Source of the DNA: Corallochytrium limacisporum | Taxonomy: Eukaryota; Opisthokonta | Direction: 5' to 3' | NCBI GenBank assembly: GCA_002811645.1 | Contig: PDIP01000101.1 | Location: 1 to 33,145 of the forward strand | Length of the DNA: 33,145 bases | Shown: one piece after another, positions 16,488 through 25,171 of the stretch | Position numbering within the stretch: the stretch's first letter is position 1 | Layout of the letters: each line of letters starts with the position of its first letter | The notes under the pieces: model-generated | Seen by the model: only the letters and a program-made list of their open reading frames with translations | Databases searched by the model: none | Told to the model about the DNA's origin: nothing | Position numbers and translations under genes: made by a program

Positions 16488-19400
16488 GACTATCTAACTT
16501 CACTTTTTCATGTACATTCTGAATGTAAACCAGCGCGTGCTAATTACAATCATTCTTGGAAAAACATACATGTCTTCAATCCTGGTCACGGTATTTTTTC
16601 CACACTGAACCGTGAACTATGGTAGTCCTTTCATTCAGATATTAAATACTCTGTTGTGTGGATCAATTATTTGAATACTCAGAAATAGGTGTGTCGTGGG
16701 TCAAAACGACGCACAGATTAGAGATATACAAGTATTCCCTGTCGACCATCCGAGCACCAACGGCGACACTTATTCTCGAGTCATATGGACGTTTGAGGCT
16801 GGAGCTAACTGAACCGCGAGAACCATCACACCTACGCACCCTCGCACTCACCCGCTCCTGTCTGCTTTCCAGCATAGAATCCTGCACAGTTCAACACAGT
16901 TGTTTACAAAATTATCCTCAATGCTATCACAGTGTGAAACCATTGCAACTCGTTCAATATACTCCCAAACCGATATAGTTCATCGAGTTACAATACGGAC
17001 CTATTCAATGGGGTTCTCACAGTCACCCCATTTAGCTCTTTGCCAGGTGCAGGTCAGGCATGTGTGGCTGGATCGTTCCAGTTCTGAGCACACAGGGCAG
17101 GGGCACACTCTGCCTCCCCTCCTTCCACCGTTTCCGACGAGTCACCTGCACGCAACTTGGGTCAGCCTCTTAAGCCCAGGGGCCTAATCCTAACCCTACG
17201 TCCCGGGCAGGCCCCCTCTTCCACAGCTTATGGGCTCGACGTGCAACAACCAAGCACATGGGGCCCCCTTGCTCATTTTCCGGTTCAATTCTCCCTTTCC
17301 ATTCGTTCATCGCTCTTCATCCCATATATTTTCTATGGATTCGGCGAACCTGTTACGTCCGGTCCTCAATTGTCCCGCACAGGTCGATGGAGTGGGAGGG
17401 ATGGTCCGGAAGAAAAACCCGAGCCGTTCCTGGGACTGCGTCCAGTATCTCTGGTGGCACTATCTCAAGACTAGTTAGTTGACTTACCTATTGCTGAAAG
17501 GCCCCTTGCTCAACGGAGACGTCATCCATCTACCGCGGACCGTCCCGCTTCCCTATGAAGTCCAACGGATGACATTCAACCTGGCCACCGCACTCCCTAT
17601 GCACACGAACACGGTTCACAAACGATCCATTGTCCAACTACCGAATCCCTTCAACGTACTTGCCCTCGGGTGATAGTTTAGCACCTCCCCGCCCAAGTAG
17701 TCTGCGCCAGTGTGTGCTGTTTCGAAAGGTACCCCGTGGGTAGTGTGTACCGGTACTGAGTCCAAGACAAGAGACTCGCCCATGTGACCGCTGCCAGCCG
17801 TTCCCAACCGTCTCGACCGGCTCTCCATGCCCTCAGAAACCATTTTTTGCCTCCAGCGCCCCCACGCGCTCAGAGGGACGGGGAAAATCCTAGAGCGAAA
17901 AAAGGGGGCCACAAACCTAACAATGGCCAAGGAAAATAGAACCCGGTGATCAGTGCACTTCGTACGGGCTACAGGAGTAAGGTAAACAAACGCTGCCCAA
18001 CCCTTTCCTTCGCAGAGGAGTGGGCGTTTTACACTGTCAAAGTATGGAGGCGGGCTGGTTCACTAACTCCAATAGACAGCACGACTGAAACCCTCACTCC
18101 CCAGTCTGGATAGACCTCTTTGGATCACAATTGCTACTGAAACCACAGCCGCACATATTTTAAATTGTTCAGTATATCGTATAAAGCATACTTATGTACA
18201 TAAATGTGATTTATATAAATGTCCGTATATAATATACACTGTAGAGTACGGTTTGGCTTCCGACTGCCGTAATTCCCGGTTGGGATACATCCCCCGCGGC
18301 TTTTGGGCCAACTTTCACCTCTTTTCCTCGCGCCCCCACCTACCCGTACTGTGTGCCTGTCCCTTATTAGTCGGTCCTTCCGCCAAATTCTCGCTGCAGT
18401 CACCCAGTTTCCTGGGCTCCTCTGGTCCCGAAATGGGGGGGGGTATTGGAGTTTGTGCTTCTTGTAATGCACACATTCCAACCTATTGATCACTCTGCAA
18501 CCCAAAAAATTGGCTGGCTAGCGAGCATTGCGAGAGGTTGTGAGTTTCCAGGGATTTCGGCCGTCTGAAGTGGAGGCCCCCCCCTGGCCTCAGCACACTT
18601 TGTTGGTGCCAGAACCACTCTCGGCCCTCGTAGCCGTTCCTACACAGTGGGCGACAACCAACCAAAACTTTTTTTTTTCCTTTCATTCTGTCCTTTCTCT
18701 AACTTCCCTCCCCCTCCCAATTTGTTTTCGCTGTTGGCATAGTTTGTGAGGGGCGTCCGGCTTGATCATGGATTGCCATAGCGAGATTACTTCGGTTGCT
18801 GCTTCCCCGCTCCGGAGAGACTGGCAGCAGCGGTCGTAATGAAGCTGTCTGGGCCGCAACTACAAGGGCCTCCTATTGTGTTATGGCATACTGCACGTTC
18901 TGCGATCCTGACCGACTCCCAAGCCCACAGGGAGCACCGGCAGTAAAACAGCAACATGATCCTTGGCCATCGTAATACCAAGACCGTACAGAAGCCTTTG
19001 CATCCTTTTGCATGTCTGGTCTCTGCTAATCATCATGGCATTTGGAGCGGCACGGTCCAGAGCAAAGAAAACCCGCAGGAAAAGGACCCGTCCGCACCAC
19101 CTTGCTGCCGAGGATGTGCGCTTGCAACTCTTTGTGAACCGTCTGTCCTCTTCTGTGACTCTGCAATATTCTGATCTGCTCGCCATACGACATGAGATCT
19201 GGCCGGGTGAGTTGCAGCTCTGTTCCGAGATCTCTCATTCTTCCACCCGCCGACCAGCGAGTCGATCGACACTTTCAGTAGTTTTTCTGCGTAGAATTCG
19301 GAATCAATTCTTGTCCCATTTAACATTTGTTTACGCAATGAGGTGCGCAGGCCTTTGAGCTTTTCAACGGCTGCCGTAGCAACTTTTATTTTTTCTTCGG

Positions 19401-19671
19401 ACGAGGCTGTGACATTCAGTATACAACCCGGTGTTGCCCGCGTCAGACGTTCCGCCGTTCAGTCCGTGCTAATGGCGGCGGGTGGCGGAGGCGAGCGTAA
19501 AGGGCCACCGACCCAAGGAAGAAACGCAAAAAAAAAAAAACAAAAAGGGATCCCGCATCGCTCGGCAGCTCCAGACCCGGTTCCGTTCCGTGCAAGAAGC
19601 CGCAGTGTCTCCTTCCCTCCGTGACCCACCCGGCCGACCCAATTCCAAAAGCAGATCCGGTGTTCAAAACC

Positions 19672-19706
19672 CTCTCTCTCTCTCTCTCCGTTGCCCCCCC
19701 CCCCCC
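19672..19706. repeat. (CT)9 followed by C13 tract
   Basis: A (CT)n microsatellite (19672-19689) is followed after five bases by 13 consecutive C (19694-19706). It repeats the compound form seen at 7708-7731 and lies about 800 bp before the F-BAR/PH ATG. Confidence 0.9.
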
Positions 19707-19892
19707 TTCTTTTTTGGGATTGGTGTTGTTGGGAACGCGATCTCCCAGAAATTTTCTAAATCCAATACTGAATATACTACTCTAAACACGAGGAAAGGGA
19801 TACCCAATTGTGTCCCAGAGGCTGCGGCAAAGAAAAAAATTACGATCGGGTGTCACGGGTCGAAGACGAGGGAGAAGGAAGAGAGGGGGGGG

Positions 19893-19924
19893 NNNNNNNN
19901 NNNNNNNNNNNNNNNNNNNNNNNN
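19893..19924. other. Assembly gap (32 N)
   Basis: Thirty-two undetermined bases directly follow a run of G that starts at 19884, so the gap probably reflects sequencing failure at a G homopolymer. The true length of the run is unknown. Confidence 0.98.
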
Positions 19925-20503
19925 AGATTGACTGTCAGGAAAGCGTTTTCTCTTGGGGGTTTGGCCTTTTTCTTGGAATGGGCTGGACAATCCCTCCCCA
20001 AGCCGGCCCCAAACCGCTCCAATTCACTCTTTTCATTTTTAGTGGGGTTTCCGGCTTAGGGGCTGGTGGGTTTTGGTTTTTTGCTTTGTGTCGGTTCGGG
20101 AGGGCTTGGGGAGCCCCCGGGAGGAAGAGGGTAGGGAGGGCCGAACGAATTAGAAGTGCAGGTTGAGAAGGTGGAATGGAACCGATAGTTTCTCTGTAAC
20201 TTGGCCCGGCCCAATCCTGCATCCCCGCTCATCTCTGACTTGGTCGCTGCTGGAAAGTGCGAGTGTGTGCCAGGACAATCGAGTCCAATGACACATTGCG
20301 ATAAACTGGGCTCATGACACTCATTGTTCCTGTACGGTGGTGCACATTGGTGTCGAACCGCACAAATGCTGTACTGTAGTGCAATCGATTTAAATGGTCT
20401 GTAGAATAGCAGGTACTTAGCTATCATCGGCTCCTCTTCGTGTGCTGTGAGGTCCATTTTGTCGCTGCCAGTCTTGCAAGAGGAGATCATACAGAGCACA
20501 GTC

Positions 20504-21964
20504 ATGCCCTCTACCACCAAAAAACAAACTACGGCCACATCTCCACTTCGTGCAACGAAGTCGGAAATGAAGGCTTCCAAGAAGTCTTTGAATGAAACCT
20601 TATACGATGAACTCTTTACTTTTCCGGACTATGGTGCCCTGAGCAGGCAGCTTGAGGACCGCGTGAGCCACTGGTGCCGGGTCGCCGACACCTTCAGCAC
20701 CATGACCCAGGATATCATGAAAATTGAACAGAGCTACGCTGATGGCTATGCCAAGGCTATGAAGCCCCTGGCTACCATGCAAACAGAAAACTTCAGCTTC
20801 ATGCGCAAGGCCTGGGCTCCAATGCAAGGTCAGGTCGAACACACTGCCCAGGGTCGTACCAACTTTGCGCGGGATTTCAATACCGAAATCGTTCACGGCT
20901 TCAAGCTTTTGAGCAAGGAGTTGCACCGCCAGTCCAAGAGTATCCGGGAAGCGGTAGATGAGAAGACTTCGAAAGCAAACAAGTCCAAAATGGTGGCCAT
21001 TGATCTCCTGCAGAAGCATGAGGCCGCATGCGATACGGCTAAGAGTGCCCATGAAAGCTTTGTGCGTAACGTATCCCCGGATCATGACCCATGGCTGACC
21101 CAGAGCCGTTTGGAGAGTCAGATTGAGGAAGTTGTGAAGCGTCAAAAGGAGTTGCACGTTGCGCTTCAGACTTATTTGAAGGAAGTCGAAAAGGTCGACA
21201 ACCATGCTGTCAGTCAACTCAAGATCATTCAGCAGTCTTGGAACGAACTGCTTCGTAAGCACGGTCTCGATGGTGACCAGGATCGAGCCATGTTCCTGCA
21301 GAAAATGAACGAGATTGTCCCGGAAGCCATGTGGAGGGAATGGATCACTGCGGTCAACGTGAACATGACCGAGGACCCCACAGAAAGCCACGTTAAGCGC
21401 CATTACGAGAAATCTGGGGGAAAGTTGAGTAAGATTGAGCACAAAGAGACTCTCATGCGCAAGAGCAGCGTCATGAAGAGCTGGAAACGCTCCATCGGTG
21501 TGGTGACTCCTATGGGCTTTTTGTACATCATGGAGAACAATTACGATGGTACTTCCAAGACCTTCAAGGAACCCCGGTCTTACATCGCTCTGTTCAAGGC
21601 AAGCGTACCGGCTCCCACTGACAAGCAGCGTAATCACGGAATCATGACTGTTATGGAGGATGTCAAGGGTACCTTCCGCAGTAGCACCAAGAGTCATCAC
21701 TTCAAGACCGTCTCCACCCACCACCTGGACAACTGGGTCAAGGCTCTGAATCAACACGCAGCCAAGGCCGATGCCATCGCCTCCACTGAGTCTCTGCATG
21801 ACCTGGAGAACGCCAATGTCGATGATGAAACCGTGGAAACTCCACGTACACCGGCTGAAGATGTAAGAGCTGAGATGGATGAAGGGGAGACCAGCGCAGG
21901 GGAGCACCATAACGGACATATGGAGCGGCCCCCGAGACCTCAGGTGCCACCCACGGCCAACTAG
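20504..21964 (+). CDS. F-BAR and PH domain protein, Slm1/Slm2-like
   Basis: The 486-residue protein starts at the ATG at 20504 (MPSTTKKQTT). The frame opens earlier at a GTG (20447), which is not a credible eukaryotic start. Residues about 30-300 form a long helical F-BAR domain, beginning LYDELFTFPDYGALSRQLED, with ESQIEEVVKRQKELHVALQ and LKIIQQSWNELL further along. A PH domain follows (about 313-420): KETLMRKSSVMKSWKRS, then VVTPMGFLYIM, closing with the PH helix LDNWVKALNQHA carrying the conserved tryptophan W411. This F-BAR plus PH order and the SSVMKSWKR...TPMGFL pattern resemble fungal Slm1/Slm2, which bind PI(4,5)P2 and act with TORC2 at plasma-membrane domains. The C-terminal tail is acidic and likely disordered. 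The fold is well supported; orthology to Slm is an inference. Its stop is 115 bp from the TRM61 stop. Confidence 0.86.
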   Translation: MPSTTKKQTTATSPLRATKSEMKASKKSLNETLYDELFTFPDYGALSRQLEDRVSHWCRVADTFSTMTQDIMKIEQSYADGYAKAMKPLATMQTENFSFMRKAWAPMQGQVEHTAQGRTNFARDFNTEIVHGFKLLSKELHRQSKSIREAVDEKTSKANKSKMVAIDLLQKHEAACDTAKSAHESFVRNVSPDHDPWLTQSRLESQIEEVVKRQKELHVALQTYLKEVEKVDNHAVSQLKIIQQSWNELLRKHGLDGDQDRAMFLQKMNEIVPEAMWREWITAVNVNMTEDPTESHVKRHYEKSGGKLSKIEHKETLMRKSSVMKSWKRSIGVVTPMGFLYIMENNYDGTSKTFKEPRSYIALFKASVPAPTDKQRNHGIMTVMEDVKGTFRSSTKSHHFKTVSTHHLDNWVKALNQHAAKADAIASTESLHDLENANVDDETVETPRTPAEDVRAEMDEGETSAGEHHNGHMERPPRPQVPPTAN

Positions 21965-22079
21965 TTGTTCGCAACACTGGTAGCATGTAAACAAATAATA
22001 TCTTCAAACTGTACAGGGCCACGATACGTAGGCTACTATGAAATTTGTATTGATTTGGCGACGGAGACCGAAACAAAGC

Positions 22080-23384
22080 TTAATCCGATTCCGGTTGTGC
22101 ATCGGCCGTACAATCTACGGCTGGTTCTGTTTCTCCTGTCTCTGCTGCCTTCTTCTCCTGCCCATTCCTTAAACCATCCAACACCGATACGTCAGGTGCA
22201 TTGTGTTTCCGGGTCGCAAAAGTTAAGTACGCAGTGTGGCCCGGCATGCTTTCAATAAGCTTGCATATGAGGTGCTGCTGAAACTTTACACCGCCAAAGT
22301 CTGTCTGTTTGTTCGCCTCTGTCTTGGGCTTCTTTGCTGGCGGCTCCTCAGTGTCCTCGTCGACTTCTCCATCATTGCTTTTGCCACTATCTTTGCTCAT
22401 GTCTAGTCTTCCTTGCATGCTAGTTGGAATCAACGGCTTCTGCCCTTTCTTTGGTATGGTCTGCAGTGGCCGGCCACTGCGCATGCTGTGTTGGGTGCGC
22501 TTGGTGAGGTACACATCGGGCTGATCCCACGGGCACTCTTCGACTGTCTCGTGCCGTACATCGTATTCCCTGCGCAAACTTTCGATGGTGTTGATATCCT
22601 GGTAGTCTAGAGCCCGCAAAGTCTCACATACAACCATGGCCTGCTCGATGCAAGGTGTGAATGTACAAATGCGCCCTCCTTCCTTAAGGATGGGATGTGC
22701 TTGCTTTACAGCCTTTTCTGGCATGGGCAGATCCAGAAAGACAGCATCTACCTTGCCTTCGCTCTCCACGTTTACATCAAAGCCATCCACAATAACGTCC
22801 CGGTGCACGCAGCGTACCAAAGATTCCGGTAGCTTGTGGTTCCGGAACTCTTGTTGGGCTTTTTCGGCTCGACCCTGGTGAAATTCGTGGGTAATTACCC
22901 GACCAGTCGGTTGGACACTGCGCACCAGCGCGTGAGTCAGGGCCGCTGACCCCGTACCACTTTCGACGACAACTGATCCTGGCTTCAATTCCAGTTCAAA
23001 AATAATCTGTGACCAGTCAGGAGTGTAGACAATCTGTGTACGGTGTGGCACCACGTTGCACCACAGCTCTGGTGTCGGCTTCAGTACCACAACGTGGCCC
23101 TTATTCTTACAGCTGCTCACGATCCGACTGCCCCATTCCTTGCCAACGAACCTCTCATGTGGAAATGTACCATACTTGCATTGATATGATCCTCCTTCCT
23201 TCAGATATAAAGGCACCATGTCGAGTAAACTAAAATATATGATCACACAATCACCGTAGCGAATGCGTTCAGTAGTTTCATCCTTCGGGTCATGATGAAT
23301 GAAAACGGACCCAACCATTTCACTGGATTCGTGTTTTTCAGCAGACGCAGACTGCTGGTCTCCAGTACAATTTGTGTCACCCAT
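22080..23384 (-). CDS. TRMT61A: tRNA (adenine-58-N1)-methyltransferase catalytic subunit TRM61/TRMT61A
   Basis: The 434-residue protein is a class I SAM methyltransferase. LKPTPELWCNVVPHRTQIVY (101-120) is the family signature before the core. ESGTGSAALTHAL (141-153) is SAM motif I, HEFHQGRAEKA (166-176) the ribose-binding strand, and DAVFLDLP (213-220) carries the active-site aspartate D218. CTFTPCIEQ (240-248) and GHTAYLTFAT (382-391) match human TRMT61A closely. It methylates A58 in the T-loop of tRNA as a tetramer with TRM6, which is not in this window. An acidic, Lys-rich segment with KKPKTE (about 333-358) splits the C-terminal part and may act as a nuclear signal. After LDLP the family tryptophan (PxPW) is replaced by MPEKAV. 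The ATG at 23384 is used; a second Met at residue 23 is possible. Confidence 0.95.
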   Translation of the reverse strand: MGDTNCTGDQQSASAEKHESSEMVGSVFIHHDPKDETTERIRYGDCVIIYFSLLDMVPLYLKEGGSYQCKYGTFPHERFVGKEWGSRIVSSCKNKGHVVVLKPTPELWCNVVPHRTQIVYTPDWSQIIFELELKPGSVVVESGTGSAALTHALVRSVQPTGRVITHEFHQGRAEKAQQEFRNHKLPESLVRCVHRDVIVDGFDVNVESEGKVDAVFLDLPMPEKAVKQAHPILKEGGRICTFTPCIEQAMVVCETLRALDYQDINTIESLRREYDVRHETVEECPWDQPDVYLTKRTQHSMRSGRPLQTIPKKGQKPLIPTSMQGRLDMSKDSGKSNDGEVDEDTEEPPAKKPKTEANKQTDFGGVKFQQHLICKLIESMPGHTAYLTFATRKHNAPDVSVLDGLRNGQEKKAAETGETEPAVDCTADAQPESD

Positions 23385-24286
23385 TGCACATTGTCATATA
23401 ATCAAATCTGCTGTTCCATGCCCAAAACTCTGACCGGCAACCTCTGCGGAAGGATTTTGACTAGGTGTACAGATTTCTCCCTTGAATTCTTCTTCAAAAC
23501 GCACAACTTTGTACAGTATTACTCAAAAATTCAATGTTGTTTTACCTTCCCATTTAAAACAATCTCCTGGAAACTGAGGAAACAGGGATAAACATTCTCT
23601 GTCCGCAAGCGCACTCGGACATCGTTCCGAGGACGGTGGAACAGTCTGCCTGGGAGACCCACCCTTGTTCACTTTCTAGACCACGCACGCGAAGCCGGTT
23701 CTGGGTCCCCGGGGTGGGCGGGGCGTGTGTGTCATAAAATGGACTCCCGTGTCTTATCATCCGACCTGCTGTGGGTTCCGCGAGTTCGCTTTTCGCGCCT
23801 CTGAAGGCAAAGAGTCCCCCTGGTCTCATCAAAGCGTCCATCCCAAGCCCCGCAAACCCTAAACACGTCAGCTCAAAAAGAACTGGGGAGAGCCGTGTCA
23901 GGAACACAACCTTCGCCTCGTCAGCCAGCCAGCGGAGGGTTTGTAGTAAAAGGGGCAGGAGAAACGGGTGCGTCCACCCTCTTCTGAAGGCGGGGAGGGG
24001 GCAGTGGGGGCAAGATCGTCCAGCCGGGAGGGTATGACGTTTTCCTGTTTCTTTGGCCGCATCACCAATGAATCTGAGGTTCGACAGCGGTGAATCGCAA
24101 GGTATTTCGAAGTTCAGTTGTCGTATATATCACGGCCGGTGTAAATTGAAGTGGAAATTCGAATACTACGTTTAATCAAGACATGAACAAGAGATAGACC
24201 AGGAAAAATTCTGTTGCTTCGGGAACGAATGTGAATCTCATTTGGACCCTTTAGTCTGCGAATATTTTATCGTGTGCTGTCTAAAC
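23385..24286. other. 0.9 kb head-to-head intergenic region
   Basis: Shared 5' region of the divergent TRM61 and ILRUN-like genes, the shortest of the head-to-head spaces. It is GC-rich in the middle (about 23690-24030). Open frames of 88 and 117 codons on opposite strands have no recognisable content. A TATA-like run is listed separately. Confidence 0.5.
24124..24130 (+). promoter_or_regulatory. TATA-like element upstream of the ILRUN-like gene
   Basis: A tatatat run lies about 160 bp before the ATG at 24287. It is a candidate core promoter by position and composition only. Confidence 0.22.
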
Positions 24287-25027
24287 ATGGATTCGAACAT
24301 AGGGGTTTCTACAGCGGATGATCTGGCCTTGATGATGGCTGGTACCGCGATGGATGACCATGAAACGCTGATAAAGCAGTTCATGGAGGTGGTGGCGGGT
24401 CAGTTTGATCGCGCTGCCCAAGTCAGTCCCCAGGAGGCGCAGTTTTTCTTGGAGTCAGCGAACTGGAATCTTCAGAATGCAGTTATTGCCTACTTTGACT
24501 TCGGTGGCGCAGGCGCCATGGCCACAGTGCACAGTACCATGAATCTGCAGAGTCGGGTGATTACAGACATGAACATTGGCATTGGCTCCATGGTGGGACC
24601 GCACAGTCGCGTCCGGCGCCGATGGAAGGTACAAAATAGTGGTACAACTGACTGGCCTCCCGGCTGTCGATTAAAGGGAGTGAATGAAGAGGCAGTAAAA
24701 TTAGTGGAGTCTTCTGACATTGGTATTGTGAGACCGGATGAAGAGGTCGTGGTTACGGCTTCTGTACAATGCCCGGAGCAGCCTGGCCAGTACGCCATCT
24801 CCCTGAGATTATGGGCACCAACGCACGCCGGAATGAATTCACAGCAAATTCCACTCGGATACGGGAGTAGCAGCCATCATGCCAGCGGTAATATCTTTGG
24901 CGAGGAGTTGTGGGCCACGTTGCAGGTGGATGGCACCTTGCCTACCACCAACCAACACAGGCACTTGAGCAATTGGGACGAGGGCGCGGAGGCAGTGGTT
25001 ATGATGGAGAGTATGAACTTTACGTAG
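24287..25027 (+). CDS. ILRUN: ILRUN/C6orf106-like protein (UBA-like + NBR1 FW domain)
   Basis: The 246-residue protein starts at an ATG in the context AAACATGG. The open frame begins 45 bp earlier with TTG, which is ignored. Residues about 24-72 form a UBA-like helical bundle with AQFFLESANWNLQNAVIAYF, nearly the human ILRUN pattern FFLDMTNWNLQAAIGAYYDF. Residues about 92-215 form the NBR1-type FW (four-tryptophan) beta domain: RRWKVQNSGTTDWPPG (111-126), then SVQCPEQPGQYAISLRLW and FGEELWATLQVD. A loop of about 20 residues (182-202) interrupts the FW domain before FGEELW. Human ILRUN down-regulates IRF3/p300-driven transcription; a protist protein probably has an older adaptor role linked to ubiquitin or autophagy. 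The long disordered C terminus of the human protein is absent. The stop is 144 bp from that of the next gene. Confidence 0.92.
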   Translation: MDSNIGVSTADDLALMMAGTAMDDHETLIKQFMEVVAGQFDRAAQVSPQEAQFFLESANWNLQNAVIAYFDFGGAGAMATVHSTMNLQSRVITDMNIGIGSMVGPHSRVRRRWKVQNSGTTDWPPGCRLKGVNEEAVKLVESSDIGIVRPDEEVVVTASVQCPEQPGQYAISLRLWAPTHAGMNSQQIPLGYGSSSHHASGNIFGEELWATLQVDGTLPTTNQHRHLSNWDEGAEAVVMMESMNFT

Positions 25028-25171
25028 GGCCAAGAGAAGAAGAGACTCATTGTCTCCAGTAGCCCGACATCAACGTGTCACATTTGTGTATATGTACTGT
25101 TAGAAACTCATTTTACTGTATGATTTCCTGAACAAATAGTTGTTCTAAACTAGCTAGTTTAAGTTGTTTCT

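Larger units (their letters stand above)
16488..20503. other. 4.0 kb head-to-head intergenic region
   Basis: No gene is supported between the divergent POLRMT and F-BAR/PH starts. It holds an AT-rich patch (about 18160-18242), G9 at 18435-18443, C8 at 18577-18584, a T-rich pyrimidine run (18668-18720), a (CT)n-C13 tract (19672-19706), and an N gap. A 107-codon frame from the ATG at 19035 has a Lys/Arg-rich start but no recognisable domain and is not called. Confidence 0.5.

Noticed and set aside
17187-17199. Telomere-like cctaaccctac
   Set aside because: Only one and a half units, not repeated, in the middle of the window.
19035-19358. 107-codon + frame with ATG in good context and a Lys/Arg-rich N terminus
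   Set aside because: No recognisable domain, overlapping frames on the same and opposite strands are of similar length, and nothing distinguishes it from chance.
20345-20370. Second B-box-like match on the minus strand (GGTTCGACACC)
   Set aside because: The T stem pairs at only two positions and no A box lies at the proper distance.
20600-21994. 464-codon open frame antisense to the F-BAR/PH gene
   Set aside because: Long but a shadow: the + strand frame has clear F-BAR and PH signals, while the antisense translation shows none.
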